Assembly (NCBI RefSeq): GCF_900207575.1
Contig: NZ_OAOQ01000005.1
Location: 1-64,000 of the forward strand
Reading direction: 5' to 3'
Length of the DNA: 64,000 nt
Source of the DNA: Cereibacter ovatus
GTDB lineage: Bacteria; Pseudomonadota; Alphaproteobacteria; Rhodobacterales; Rhodobacteraceae
Shown: positions 1 to 8,977 of the stretch, one piece after another
Position numbering within the stretch: the first letter of the stretch is position 1
Layout of the letters: every line of letters begins with the position of its first letter
The notes under the pieces: generated by a model
The model's database searches: none
The model's input: only the letters and a program-made list of their open reading frames with translations
What the model was told of the DNA's origin: nothing
Made by a program: the position numbers and the translations under genes

Positions 1-99
1 CCAGCCTCCATGGAGAAACTCCGTCCTGATCAACATCAGGCTCCAATCAGCCGATTACGACCAAGCCAGGAAGGTGGGGTTCAGGCGACGCTTACAAAG
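1..99 (-). mobile_element. possible end of a second insertion sequence
   Basis: The reading frame of the adjacent IS481-type transposase loses its family match at about position 97. On the minus strand the sequence then starts TGTAAGCGTCGCCTGA, which looks like the 5'-TG terminus of an IS21-like element. A GGAG ribosome site lies just before an ATG at position 11 on the minus strand, so a new gene may start there and leave the window. The family assignment is from memory of such termini and is weak. The rest of the element is outside the window. Confidence 0.3.
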
Positions 100-501
100 A
101 AGCCGATGGGGTAGCGATTGAACTTCTGGCGCTGGGGCTTGTCACCCTCGACATCCGGCAGCCGCGAGAAGCCATGCCGCTGAAGGCATCGATGCGGCGC
201 CGAACGGGTCAGATGCGGGATCGACGGCTGCAGGGCATAGAGGCAATCGTCCAGCGGAAGCAGCGTATGGCGCCGGAACCCGACAATCATCGTCTCTTCG
301 GCCTCGGTCAGGACGGTCGACCGCGGTTCCCTCGGCCCGGTCTTCATGTCCTCGACTGTCGCCCGCTTGCGCCACTTCGCCACCGTCTTGGGGTTGATGC
401 CCAGTTCCCGGCTCGGCTGCGCGAGCGAAGCTTGCGATCGCTGTATTGCAGCTCTGACGGCGTGCGTGGTCGTCGCGCTCTAGTGACGAACTATGTCCCA
501 T
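81..501 (-). pseudogene. IS481-family transposase, N-terminal fragment, frameshifted
   Basis: The fragment encodes the start of an IS481-type DDE transposase. It has a helix-turn-helix segment (GINPKTVAKWRKR), then LPLDDCLYALQP, a short LTRS segment, HRCLQRHG and the SRLPDVEGDKP linker, which are typical of the family before the catalytic core. The ATG at 501 opens MGHSSS in one frame. The family-like sequence ATTTHAVRAAIQ resumes in another frame with a TAG in between, so at least one base has been lost. The match stops at the PIGFF segment near 97, before any catalytic DDE residue, and about two thirds of the protein is missing. It cannot make an active transposase. Confidence 0.8.
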
Positions 502-557
502 AGTGCTTCCTTCCATTCCTGCAAATGGATCGCACCATCAAACCGTGGGATCAAACA
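97..557 (-). mobile_element. remnant of an IS481-type insertion sequence
   Basis: This spans the truncated transposase and its upstream leader. On the minus strand the leader runs from TGTTTGATCCCACGG (reading down from 557), through a Shine-Dalgarno-like GGAAGG, to the ATG at 501. I take the TGTTTGA at 551-557 as the likely outer terminus. The other terminus is absent because the copy is cut at about 97. The boundary at 557 is inferred from position and the TGT start, not from a matched repeat. Confidence 0.45.
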
Positions 558-688
558 CCTAAGCAGAACACGGGTCCGTCAACGTGGGTGGGTGTGCGGC
601 GGCCCACATCGCTGCCTGCGGCCCGTGGCTGCGGAAATGCCCTGCGGGCGTCCGCCCTTGCTGCGGGCAGACGCCGAATCGAGGGCGG

Positions 689-2779
689 TCAGCTTCGACC
701 CTGTCGGGTTCGCGGGATGGTCAGAAGGAAGGTCGTGCCCGTGCCGACCTCGCTTTCGAAGGTCAGGCGGCAACCGCTGACCTCGGCCAGTCGCCGTGCG
801 ATGGTCATGCCGATGCCGGCGCCGCTGATGCTGCTGTTTTCGCGACCAAGGCGGTGGAAGGCCTTGAACACCTCGTCCTGCCGTTCGGGCGGGATGCCTA
901 CCCCGGTGTCGTGGATGCTGACCCCCACCATGTCGGGCGAGCCGAGATCGAAGCGCACCGTCACGCTGCCGCCGGTGACATTGTATTTCACCGCATTCGA
1001 CAGCACTTGATCGAGGATCCGCGACAGCATTTCGGCATCGCCGACCACCGACGGCAGCGGCGCCTCGGGCGGTTCGACCCGCAATGTGACATCGCTGCGC
1101 GCAGCCTCGGGGCGGATGCGGTCGCAGGCGCTGGCAACAATGGGCATCAGATCCATCGAGCTTGTAGAGATCCGCACGTTCTGACGTTCAAGCCGGCTGA
1201 GATCCAGCACCGCATCGACCAGCCGCAGCAGGTTCCAGCCCGCCCGCGAGATCGCCCGAACCTGCTTCATCCGCTCGCCGTCAAGGCTTTTGCCTTCCGC
1301 CACTTCGAGAAGCTCGGAATAGCCGATGACAGACGTCAGCGGCGTTCGCAACTCATGGCTCATTGCGGACAGGAAGTTCGATTTCGCCTGGTTCGCGGCA
1401 TCCAGCTTTGCGCCCATCGTGACCAGATGCTCGCCCACCGTCTGCAATTCGCTGATCGGATAGTTGTGCGTCGCAGAAACGGTTCCCCCTTCCGAGATCG
1501 TGACCATCCGCTGTTCGAGATCACTCAGCGGTTGGGCAACCCGCGCGCTCATCACGACCGAGCGGCGCCAGAGATAGGCGAAGAACGCGGCGTAGAACAC
1601 CAGAAGGACGGCGATCATGATCTCGCTGACCACGGTCAACTGACTGCGCAGGTTGGCGGATTCAGTCAGCAGGCTTTCTTCGCTGGTCAGAACCAGCAGG
1701 GTCCAGCTTGGCCCTGCCACGGTGGACCAGGCCGCGATCATCGGCTGTTTCAGATCGATCCTGCGCACGCCTTCGCGCTGCGAGCGAAGCGCCTCGGCCA
1801 GACCGGCCAGTTCCGGCCGGCGAAAGATGTTGAAGGCGTCCGGCTTGAACGTGTCCTGCTGGATCGCATTCTCGTAGTCATGCGCCACAAGTTCGTTCAG
1901 CCCCAGCTCAGCTTCGCCTTCCTTCGGAAGGGCCAGAATGGTGCCGTCGCGGCCGACAAGGATCGCAAAGCCTTCGCCCGGGATCTGGATGTTCAGAACC
2001 CGACGCACGATGGTGGCAATGGTGATGTCGATGCCGACCACCCCTTCCAGGCGCTCGGCGCTGTAGACCGGCGCGATCGATGACACCATCCAGCCGCTGC
2101 CCGCGGGGTCGACATAGGCATCGGTCCAGACCGGGACGCGCGCCGGATTGTGCTTTTCGTCGGCCTCATAGTAGAAATTGTAGGCGGGGATATCCATGTT
2201 CGAGGGATAGATATCCAGCACCTCGAAATAGGGATAGATCCTGTTCAGGGAATCGTGGGTGTTCAGATAAAGTTGTGAAACCAAGGGGTCGGCGTTCTTG
2301 ATCGATTTCATGATCGGATCAAGACGCACGGTGCGCCAGACCTTTTCGCGCTCGGCCTCGCCAATGGGGACATGGCCGGAATAGAACACGGCCGAGTTGC
2401 CGGTGTCGCGCGTGGTGTAAAAGGCGCCATCGGGGGCATAGGCGTGGCGGGCCTTTTCCTCATCGGGCACGTCGGCCGGCATGGCAAGGGCGCGGGCGGC
2501 TTCGTCGGCGTAGATCCCGGTCATCACCGCGACAGCCTGAAGGCGGTGGGCGATGATATTGGCCTCGCGCGCGGCGGCGTCGCGCAGGGTGTCGGTCGAG
2601 ATGCGGGTCATGGCGGCGGCGCCGCGGTCATAGACCACCTGACTGGTGGCCCAGTAAATGCCGATGAAGCCCAGTTCGATCAGCAGAAGCGGAACAAGGG
2701 CAGCCTTGATGTAAGAGCGCCACAGCCACTTTTTCAACGGAACCGGGGTAACGGGGCCTGCCTTGGCGTTCCGAAACAT
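689..2779 (-). CDS. sensor histidine kinase with extracytoplasmic Cache-type domain
   Basis: This 696-residue membrane sensor kinase has a first hydrophobic helix at about residues 18-42. A long extracytoplasmic region follows (about 43-365) with the dCache-like pattern MVSSIAPVYS...GVVGIDITI, then a second helix at about 375-395. The HisKA box SHELRTPLTSV carries the phospho-acceptor His475. The HATPase_c domain shows the G1 motif DTGVGIPPE and a GAGIGMTIARRLAE glycine box. It would sense a small ligand in the periplasm and phosphorylate a response regulator. No regulator gene is adjacent, so it is an orphan here and its signal is unknown. The ATG at 2779 precedes a basic N-terminus (MFRNAKAG) and then the first helix. 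Confidence 0.9.
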   Translation of the reverse strand: MFRNAKAGPVTPVPLKKWLWRSYIKAALVPLLLIELGFIGIYWATSQVVYDRGAAAMTRISTDTLRDAAAREANIIAHRLQAVAVMTGIYADEAARALAMPADVPDEEKARHAYAPDGAFYTTRDTGNSAVFYSGHVPIGEAEREKVWRTVRLDPIMKSIKNADPLVSQLYLNTHDSLNRIYPYFEVLDIYPSNMDIPAYNFYYEADEKHNPARVPVWTDAYVDPAGSGWMVSSIAPVYSAERLEGVVGIDITIATIVRRVLNIQIPGEGFAILVGRDGTILALPKEGEAELGLNELVAHDYENAIQQDTFKPDAFNIFRRPELAGLAEALRSQREGVRRIDLKQPMIAAWSTVAGPSWTLLVLTSEESLLTESANLRSQLTVVSEIMIAVLLVFYAAFFAYLWRRSVVMSARVAQPLSDLEQRMVTISEGGTVSATHNYPISELQTVGEHLVTMGAKLDAANQAKSNFLSAMSHELRTPLTSVIGYSELLEVAEGKSLDGERMKQVRAISRAGWNLLRLVDAVLDLSRLERQNVRISTSSMDLMPIVASACDRIRPEAARSDVTLRVEPPEAPLPSVVGDAEMLSRILDQVLSNAVKYNVTGGSVTVRFDLGSPDMVGVSIHDTGVGIPPERQDEVFKAFHRLGRENSSISGAGIGMTIARRLAEVSGCRLTFESEVGTGTTFLLTIPRTRQGRS

Positions 2780-3076
2780 CTAACCTGACCTTTACTGATC
2801 GAAATGGGCAGTAAGCCCGCCGAACTATCGGCGCAATCTATTGCAAAACCCCAGCTGCGAGAAGCCGGCCGCAACTTTCTTTAGATTGGCCATACATACT
2901 TTCGGATTGTTTCTTCCGGGCATGCGGGCACTTTGCCGCAGAAATCCGCGCGTCGCAGGCGGAATTGCATGCCGTTCCCGTCGTTCCGGCCGGTCGTCCC
3001 ACGGAACAAGCCCCCGGGGTTTTCGGTTGTTCGCCACAGGAAGCACCGGCCCTTGCCGGAGGGCGATGGGGACGCA

Positions 3077-4288
3077 ATGCAGACAGAGCGGAGGACGCAA
3101 CCGGGGGAACCGGCAGACGATTCCAGTGCCGAGGCCGGCCCTGCCGCCGATCCGGTTCACCTGAACCATCTGGCGGCGATCCGACGCCTGCTGGGGTGCA
3201 TTCTTCTCGTTCTGGTCATCATGGGGCTTTATTTTGCCCGCGATGTGATCCTGCCCCTGATGGTCGGGCTGCTTCTGGCGCTGACGCTGAGTCCGGTGGT
3301 CCGGGCGATGCAGCGTATCGGGGTCGCGGCTCCGGTGACGGCCACGGCGCTGATCCTTGCGCTGGCGGCGGTGCTGGCGGTTGCGGCCTTTTTGTCCAGC
3401 GGGCCGGTCGCGGACTGGATCAATCAGGCGCCCCGGCTGGGCGATCAGCTGCGCGACCGCCTGCAATCGCTGCTGAGGTCGTTCCAGGCGGTGCAGGATG
3501 CGTCCGAGCAGATGTCAGACTTTGCGACCGATGCCGAAGATCCCACGGTGCAGCGCGTGGCGGTTCAGTTGCCCGGTATCCTCGGTTCCGCGGTGGGCAG
3601 CGTTGCGGCGATCCTGACGACGGGGGTGGTGACGCTGGTGCTGGCACTGTTCCTGCTGGCCTCGGGCGATCTGTTCTACATCAAGCTGATCGAGGCTTTC
3701 CCGCGTTTCGGTGACAAGAAGCGGGTGCTGCGCATCGTCTACGGGATCGACCGGCGGGTTTCGCGCTATCTGCTTTCGGTCACGCTGATCAATGCGGGGC
3801 TGGGCGCGGTCATCGGTCTGGCGATGTGGGGGGCCGGGATGCCCCGGCCGCTGATCTGGGCGGTTGCGGCCTTCGTGCTGAACTTCCTGCCCTATATCGG
3901 TGCGGTGGCGGGGGTCGGGCTTTCGGCCGCGGTGGCGCTGGTGCATTTCGACCCGCTGTCGCAGGCGCTGCTGGTGCCTGCGCTGTATCTTGTCTGCACC
4001 ATGGTCGAGGGCCAGCTTGTGACGCCCATCGTTCTGGGGCGACGGCTGGAGTTGAACACCGTGTCGGTCTTTGTCACGGTGATCTTCTGGGGCTGGCTGT
4101 GGGGGATTGCCGGGGTGCTGATCGCGGTTCCTTTCCTTGTCTGCCTCAAGGTGGTCTGCGACAATGTCGAGGCGCTGCATGTGCTGGGCAATTTCCTTGG
4201 CGCACGCGATCCGCTGCCCGAACTTGATCCCGCCGACCCGGCCGACAGCGGCCGGTGGCAGTCAAACCCAACGGAGGACCGGTCTTGA
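3077..4288 (+). CDS. AI-2E/PerM family transporter
   Basis: This is a multi-pass inner-membrane protein of the AI-2E transporter (PerM/YdiK) superfamily, 403 residues from the chosen start. It has N-terminal helix pairs (LLGCILLVLVIMGLYFARDV, then LMVGLLLALTLSP), a hydrophilic central region of about 70 residues, and C-terminal helices with LNFLPYIGAVAG and the VEGQLVTPIVLGRRLELN signature typical of the family. Members have been linked to autoinducer-2 export or sodium/proton antiport, and the substrate here cannot be told. The frame is open upstream to 2933, but that stretch is Arg-rich and not family-like. The ATG at 3077 follows a GGGGA site, so I start there. The stop overlaps the next gene by four bases, suggesting co-translation. 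Confidence 0.85.
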   Translation: MQTERRTQPGEPADDSSAEAGPAADPVHLNHLAAIRRLLGCILLVLVIMGLYFARDVILPLMVGLLLALTLSPVVRAMQRIGVAAPVTATALILALAAVLAVAAFLSSGPVADWINQAPRLGDQLRDRLQSLLRSFQAVQDASEQMSDFATDAEDPTVQRVAVQLPGILGSAVGSVAAILTTGVVTLVLALFLLASGDLFYIKLIEAFPRFGDKKRVLRIVYGIDRRVSRYLLSVTLINAGLGAVIGLAMWGAGMPRPLIWAVAAFVLNFLPYIGAVAGVGLSAAVALVHFDPLSQALLVPALYLVCTMVEGQLVTPIVLGRRLELNTVSVFVTVIFWGWLWGIAGVLIAVPFLVCLKVVCDNVEALHVLGNFLGARDPLPELDPADPADSGRWQSNPTEDRS

Positions 4289-4545
4289 GCATCGTCTGGA
4301 CCATTCTTATCGGCTTCGTCGCCGGCCTGATCGCGAAACTGCTGCATCCCGGCGACCACGGGCCGCGGGGCTTCATCCTGACCACGCTTCTGGGCATCGG
4401 CGGTGCGGCCATGGCGACATGGCTGGGCCAGACCGTGGGCTTTTACCGGCCGGGCGAAGGTGCGGGCTTCATCGGCGCGATCGTGGGCGCCATCCTTGTG
4501 CTGATGATCTGGGCCGCGCTGACCCGCGATCGCAACCGCGGTTAG
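4285..4545 (+). CDS. GlsB/YeaQ/YmgE-family stress membrane protein
   Basis: This small membrane protein of 86 residues belongs to the transglycosylase-associated/GlsB family. It has three hydrophobic helices (SIVWTILIGFVAGLIA, GFILTTLLGIGGAAMATWLG, GAIVGAILVLMIWAAL) separated by Gly-rich turns, which is the whole family architecture. Members are linked to general stress; the molecular role is unknown. I chose the TTG at 4285, which overlaps the upstream TGA as TTGA and has AACGGAGG just before it. A GTG at 4255 would add ten residues inside the previous gene and lacks a ribosome site. Confidence 0.85.
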   Translation: MSIVWTILIGFVAGLIAKLLHPGDHGPRGFILTTLLGIGGAAMATWLGQTVGFYRPGEGAGFIGAIVGAILVLMIWAALTRDRNRG

Positions 4546-4594
4546 CCGCTTGCATCCCGGCATCACCGGGCACCACCCCAGCCGGAGATCCGCC

Positions 4595-5542
4595 ATGCCC
4601 CATGTCCTTGTCGCCGGAGTGCTGCATCCGGCGGGGCTTGACCTTTTGCGCGCCGCGCCGGGGGTCACCGTCCATCATGTCGAGGATAACGCCGCCGCCG
4701 CCTATCTTCCCCATCTTGCGGAGGCCGATGCGCTGGTGGTGCGGACGCAGCCGGTGACGGCGGCGGCGCTGGCGGCGGCACCACGGCTGCGCATCGTCTC
4801 GCGGCACGGGGTGGGCTATGATTCGGTCGATGTGGCGGCGCTGAAGGCGCGCGGGATCACGCTGGCGGTGGTGGGGGATGTGAATTCGCTGTCGGTGGCC
4901 GAACATGCGATGATGTTGATCCTTGCTGCGGCCAAGCGGCTGCGGCAGGCCGATCTTGCGGTGCGCGAGGCAGGGCGCTGGGACTGGCGCAACCGGATGG
5001 AGCCGGTCGAACTGGCGGGCCGCCGGCTGTTGATCCTTGGATATGGCCGGATCGGCCGGCATCTGGCGCGGATGGCTTTGGCCTTCGGGATGGAGGTCCG
5101 CGCCTTCAGCCCCTCGGTTCAGGCCGCGGGCTGGCCCGAAGGCCCCGTCTCCCCGGTGACGCTGGATGAGGGGTTGCCTTGGGCCGATGTGGTCGCGGTG
5201 AATGCGCCCAAGCGCGCCCGCCCGCTGATCGGTGCCGCGGAACTGGCGCGGATGAAACCCTCGGCCATCCTTGTCAACACCGCCCGGGGGGGTGTGGTGG
5301 ATGAGACCGCCCTTGTCGCCGCACTGCGCGGCGGCCGGCTGGCCGCGGCCGCGCTTGATGTGTTCGAGGACGAACCGCCCCCGCCCGACCATCCGCTTCT
5401 GACGCTGGATCAGGTGATCCTGACCCCGCATATCGGCGGCGTGACCGCCGAGGCGGCGCGGCGGATGTCGGTCCAGTCGGTGCGGAACGTGCTGGATTTC
5501 TTCGCGGGCCGGCTTGATCCGGCGCTTTGCGTGCCGCTTTGA
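4595..5542 (+). CDS. D-2-hydroxyacid dehydrogenase (phosphoglycerate dehydrogenase-like)
   Basis: This is an NAD(P)-dependent dehydrogenase of the D-isomer-specific 2-hydroxyacid family, 315 residues. The substrate domain starts MPHVLVAGVL. The Rossmann fold shows GYGRIGRHLARM (GxGxxG), and the catalytic region has VNTARGGVVDE, ALDVFEDEP and the TPHIGG motif carrying the catalytic His. The conserved Arg and Glu of the family lie in the two latter regions. It is closest in layout to SerA-like and hydroxypyruvate reductase-like enzymes but lacks the C-terminal ACT domain of true SerA, so the substrate is undecided. The start at 4595 has CCGGAG seven bases upstream. It reads in the same direction as the membrane-protein pair before it but is separated by 49 bases. 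Confidence 0.85.
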   Translation: MPHVLVAGVLHPAGLDLLRAAPGVTVHHVEDNAAAAYLPHLAEADALVVRTQPVTAAALAAAPRLRIVSRHGVGYDSVDVAALKARGITLAVVGDVNSLSVAEHAMMLILAAAKRLRQADLAVREAGRWDWRNRMEPVELAGRRLLILGYGRIGRHLARMALAFGMEVRAFSPSVQAAGWPEGPVSPVTLDEGLPWADVVAVNAPKRARPLIGAAELARMKPSAILVNTARGGVVDETALVAALRGGRLAAAALDVFEDEPPPPDHPLLTLDQVILTPHIGGVTAEAARRMSVQSVRNVLDFFAGRLDPALCVPL

Positions 5543-5633
5543 TCCACGGGTCACGGCGTCCATCCGGCGGCCACCGGACATCCCGCCTGCAAGGCTTGAG
5601 CCTGCCGCCGGCACATGCTATCAGACGCCTCGC

Positions 5634-5707
5634 GCGGGTATGGTGAAATGGTATCACACGAGCCTTCCAAGCTCTTGGCGCGGGTTCGATTCCCGCTACC
5701 CGCTCCA
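5634..5707 (+). tRNA. tRNA-Gly (anticodon TCC)
   Basis: A cloverleaf of 74 bases can be drawn, with acceptor GCGGGTA pairing with TACCCGC, D-stem GTGA/TCAC, anticodon loop CTTCCAA (anticodon TCC), and T-arm GCGGG TTCGATT CCCGC. The 3' CCA is encoded. The first anticodon-stem pair is a C/T mismatch. TCC reads GGA and GGG codons. Confidence 0.95.
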
Positions 5708-5736
5708 TCCTGATCCGTGAAAGAACGCTGCGTGGC

Positions 5737-6159
5737 CTATCCGCCCATCTTCTGGGCGGCGTTGGCGGCTTCGACATCCATCCAGAACGGTTCGAACACG
5801 TTGCCATCGGGATCGGTGAAGGTGCGGCCATACATCCAGCCGTGATCTTCGACGGGGTGCGGCTCGGCCCCGCCGGCGGCCAGAGCGGCGGCCATCATGT
5901 CGTCGACCGCGTCGCGGCTGTCGCGCGACAAGGCCAGCAGGACCGCGGTCGTGGCCTGCGTATCGGCGCGGGGCAGGGGGGAAAAACCCTGAAACCGCGG
6001 ATGTGTCAGGATCATCAGAAAGATCGTGTCCGAGATCACGACACAGGCGGCGGTCTCGTCGCTGAAGGCGTCATCGATCCCGAACCCAAGCGCGGAATAG
6101 AACGCGCGCGAACGGTCAAGATCCGCGACAGGCAGATTGACAAAGATCTTCTGGGGCAT
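5737..6159 (-). CDS. VOC (glyoxalase/bleomycin-resistance) superfamily protein
   Basis: This 140-residue protein has the paired beta-alpha-beta-beta-beta modules of the vicinal oxygen chelate fold. The N-terminal module has IFVNLPVADLDRSRAFYSALGF and the C-terminal module has DPDGNVFEPFWMD, where the Glu is the usual metal ligand. Such proteins include glyoxalases, dioxygenases and antibiotic-binding proteins, and the substrate here is not evident. The gene sits downstream of fabI on the same strand but is separated by about 117 bases and a hairpin, so it is probably a separate unit. Confidence 0.85.
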   Translation of the reverse strand: MPQKIFVNLPVADLDRSRAFYSALGFGIDDAFSDETAACVVISDTIFLMILTHPRFQGFSPLPRADTQATTAVLLALSRDSRDAVDDMMAAALAAGGAEPHPVEDHGWMYGRTFTDPDGNVFEPFWMDVEAANAAQKMGG

Positions 6160-6239
6160 GGCCAGTCCTCTGTGACGCGGGGGAAAACCCGCATCCAGAC
6201 GAACGAAACCGGCCGGCGATGCGTTCCCTGCCGTGGCCG

Positions 6240-6261
6240 GGGCCTGAGCGGTCTCAGGCCC
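6240..6261 (-). terminator. hairpin downstream of fabI
   Basis: A perfect nine-base-pair stem (GGGCCTGAG/CTCAGGCCC) with a four-base loop begins 16 bases past the fabI stop. It has no run of T after it on either strand. It may end the fabABI transcript or protect its 3' end, but it is not a textbook intrinsic terminator. Confidence 0.4.
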
Positions 6262-6276
6262 GAAACTCCACCGGGA

Positions 6277-7065
6277 TCAGATGTTTTCGGGCTGCGGCAT
6301 CCCAAGGACGTGATAGCCGCCGTCGACGCGGACAATCTCGCCGGTGGTGCAGGCGCCGTAATCCGACGCCAGCCAGACCGCCGTGCCGCCCACCGCTTCC
6401 AGCGTGGCATTGGCGCGCAGCGGGGCGTTCGCCTCGGAATGGCGATAGGTCGCCCGCGCCCCGGCAATGGCCGCCCCCGCCAACGTTTTCATCGGCCCGG
6501 GCGAGATCGCATTCACCCGGATCTTCTGCGGCCCAAGGTCATTGGCCAGATAGCGCACCGCCGCCTCAAGCGCCGATTTCGCCACGCCCATCACGTTGTA
6601 ATAGGGCGTGACCCGGTTCGATCCCTGATAGGTCAGCGTCAGCAGCGTGCCGCCATCAGGCATCAGTTCCGACGCGCGACGCGCGATGTCGATGAAGGAA
6701 TAACAGGAAATCGTCAGCGAGGTCTTGAAGTTCTCGCGGCTGGTGTTGATGAAGCGGCCCGCCAGTTCCGACTTGTCGGAAAAGGCGATGGCATGAACCA
6801 CGAAATCGATGGTGCCCCAGCGATCCTTCAGCGCGCCGAAGCAGGCATCCAGCGAGGCATCGTCGGTTACGTCGACATCCACCAGAAAATCCGACCCGAC
6901 CGAGGCCGCCAGCGGCTCGACCCGCTTGCCGAACGCCTCGCCCTGATAGGAAAAGGCCAGTTCAGCCCCCTCGGCCGCCAGCGCCTTGGCGATGCCCCAA
7001 GCGATCGAGCGTTCGTTCGCGACGCCCATCACAAGCCCACGCTTGCCTTTCATCAACTCGGCCAT
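6277..7065 (-). CDS. fabI: enoyl-[acyl-carrier-protein] reductase FabI
   Basis: FabI reduces trans-2-enoyl-ACP with NADH in the last step of each fatty acid elongation cycle. The protein has 262 residues, the normal length. It shows the N-terminal nucleotide-binding segment KRGLVMGVANERSIAWGIAK and the catalytic Tyr-x6-Lys in YYNVMGVAKSALEA. ISPGPMKTLAG in the substrate loop and VDGGYHVLGM near the C-terminus also fit. It is the third gene of a minus-strand fabA-fabB-fabI cluster, nine bases after fabB, so the three are probably one transcript starting before fabA. Confidence 0.96.
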   Translation of the reverse strand: MAELMKGKRGLVMGVANERSIAWGIAKALAAEGAELAFSYQGEAFGKRVEPLAASVGSDFLVDVDVTDDASLDACFGALKDRWGTIDFVVHAIAFSDKSELAGRFINTSRENFKTSLTISCYSFIDIARRASELMPDGGTLLTLTYQGSNRVTPYYNVMGVAKSALEAAVRYLANDLGPQKIRVNAISPGPMKTLAGAAIAGARATYRHSEANAPLRANATLEAVGGTAVWLASDYGACTTGEIVRVDGGYHVLGMPQPENI

Positions 7066-7074
7066 GGTCGGACC

Positions 7075-8304
7075 TCAGTTCCTGAATTTGCTCATGACCA
7101 GCGTGGCGTTGGTGCCGCCAAAGCCGAAGCTGTTCGACAGGACCGAGTCCAGCTCGACATTCTCGCGCAGGGTGGTGGCGATCTCGTCGGGGTGGATCTC
7201 GGGGTCGAGCTGGGTGATGTTGGCCGACGCCGCGATGAAATTGCCGTTCAGCATCAGCAGCGAATAGATCGCCTCATGCACGCCGGTTGCGCCAAGGCTG
7301 TGGCCGGTCAGCGATTTGGTGGACGAGATCGGCGGCACGGCGCCTTCGCCGAAGATGCGGCGGATCGCCTTGACCTCGGTCACGTCGCCCGCGACGGTCG
7401 AGGTGCCATGCGCGTTGATATAGTCGATGCGCCGCCCTTCGGGCAGGGTCGAGATTGCCAGCCGCATCGAGCGTTCGCCGCCTTCGCCCGACGGCGCCAC
7501 CATGTCGGCCCCGTCCGAGGTCGCGCCATAGCCCGTCACCTCGGCGTAGATCTTCGCGCCGCGCGCCAGCGCGTGGTTCAGTTCTTCCAGCACCACGACG
7601 CCGCCGCCGCCCGCGATCACAAAGCCGTCGCGCGTCGCGTCAAATGCCCGCGAGGCGGTCTGCGGCGTGTCGTTGTATTTCGACGACATCGCGCCCATCG
7701 CGTCGAACAGGCAGGACAGCGTCCAGTCCAGTTCCTCGCCGCCGCCGGCAAAGACGATGTCCTGCTTGCCCATCTGGATCAGTTCGGTGCCGTTGCCGAT
7801 GCAATGCGCCGAAGTCGAGCAGGCCGAGGTGATCGAATAGTTCACGCCCTTGATCTTGAAGGGCGTGGCAAGGCAGGCCGAGTTGGTGGACGACATGCAG
7901 CGCGTGACCATGAACGGCCCCATCCGCTTGGGCGAGCCCTTTTCCACCACGATGTTGTGGGCTTGGAAGAAGTTCGAGGTCGACGGCCCACCCGATCCCA
8001 TCACAAGGCCGGTGCGCGGGTTCGACACGTCCGATGCATCCAGCCCCGAATCCTTCACCGCCTGATCCATGGCGATGAAGTTGTAGGCGGCACCCGGCCC
8101 CATGAAGCGCAGGTCGCGCTTATCGATGTGGTCTTCCAGCACGATCTGCGGCATGCCGTGGATCTGGCTGCGGAAGCCGCGCTCGGCATATTCCGGCGAG
8201 GCCACGATGCCCGAGCGCCCCGCGCGCAGGCTGGCTTCCACTTCAGCGGCATTGTTTCCGATCGGCGAGACGATGCCGATCCCGGTGATGACGACGCGGC
8301 GCAT
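7075..8304 (-). CDS. fabB: beta-ketoacyl-ACP synthase I (FabB)
   Basis: FabB condenses malonyl-ACP with acyl-ACP and is required to elongate the unsaturated intermediates made by FabA. It has 409 residues. The catalytic Cys lies in [13 protein letters not shown], and the two active-site His lie in [11 protein letters not shown] and [12 protein letters not shown]. The C-terminal [15 protein letters not shown] is the usual glycine-rich end. It sits between fabA and fabI, the arrangement used by proteobacteria that make unsaturated fatty acids by the FabA/FabB anaerobic route. Confidence 0.96.
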   Translation of the reverse strand: MRRVVITGIGIVSPIGNNAAEVEASLRAGRSGIVASPEYAERGFRSQIHGMPQIVLEDHIDKRDLRFMGPGAAYNFIAMDQAVKDSGLDASDVSNPRTGLVMGSGGPSTSNFFQAHNIVVEKGSPKRMGPFMVTRCMSSTNSACLATPFKIKGVNYSITSACSTSAHCIGNGTELIQMGKQDIVFAGGGEELDWTLSCLFDAMGAMSSKYNDTPQTASRAFDATRDGFVIAGGGGVVVLEELNHALARGAKIYAEVTGYGATSDGADMVAPSGEGGERSMRLAISTLPEGRRIDYINAHGTSTVAGDVTEVKAIRRIFGEGAVPPISSTKSLTGHSLGATGVHEAIYSLLMLNGNFIAASANITQLDPEIHPDEIATTLRENVELDSVLSNSFGFGGTNATLVMSKFRN

Positions 8305-8322
8305 GGGCTTTCCTCCCCCGGG

Positions 8323-8835
8323 TCAGGCCGCAGCGGCCAGACCGACTTTCATATCCTTGACGACATAGATTTCTTCGCCGTCGGCGAACACGCGCCCGTC
8401 CGCCACACCCATCTTCAGGCGGCGGTCGATGACACGGGTGAAATCGACGTGATAGGTGACCAGCTTGCGATCGGGCCGCACCATCCCGGTCAGCTTGACC
8501 TCGCCCACACCCAGCGCGAAGCCTTGACCCTGCCAGCCGCGCCAGCCCAGATTGAAGCCGGTCAGCTGCCACAGCCCGTCCAGCCCCAGACAGCCCGGCA
8601 TCACCGGATTGCCGGGGAAGTGGCAGGCGAAGAACCACAGGTCGGGATGGATGTCGAACTCGGCCACCACATGGCCCTTGCCATGCAGACCGCCATCGGC
8701 GCTGATCTCGGTGATGCGGTCCATCATCAGCATGGGCGGCAGCGGAAGCTGCGCATTGCCCGGCCCGAAAAGCTCTCCGCGGGCACAGGCCAGCAGGGCC
8801 TCCTTGTCGAAGCTCGTCGGATAGTCCGCCATCAT
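8323..8835 (-). CDS. fabA: 3-hydroxydecanoyl-ACP dehydratase/isomerase FabA
   Basis: FabA dehydrates 3-hydroxydecanoyl-ACP and isomerises the product to the cis-3 form, starting unsaturated fatty acid synthesis. It has 170 residues. The active-site His lies in [15 protein letters not shown] and the catalytic Asp in [12 protein letters not shown]. It is the first gene of the minus-strand fab cluster. The 142-base gap to irr on the other strand must contain both promoters. The fabA-irr divergent pair is common in Rhodobacteraceae. Confidence 0.96.
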   Translation of the reverse strand: MMADYPTSFDKEALLACARGELFGPGNAQLPLPPMLMMDRITEISADGGLHGKGHVVAEFDIHPDLWFFACHFPGNPVMPGCLGLDGLWQLTGFNLGWRGWQGQGFALGVGEVKLTGMVRPDRKLVTYHVDFTRVIDRRLKMGVADGRVFADGEEIYVVKDMKVGLAAAA

Positions 8836-8977
8836 TCCCCCGCCGTCCCTAGGTCAATCAGTCCCCTCTATCACCCGTGTCTTGGCGCTGGCAAGGGCGC
8901 TGGGCCGTCCCAAGCGGCCTGCGACGACATGGAAAAACATGGGTCTTTCCGTTTGAATTTTTTCCGGGTGATGCGAT

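Noticed and set aside
584-2083. A 499-codon open frame on the plus strand
   Set aside because: It is antisense to the sensor kinase, whose H, N and G boxes are all readable on the minus strand.
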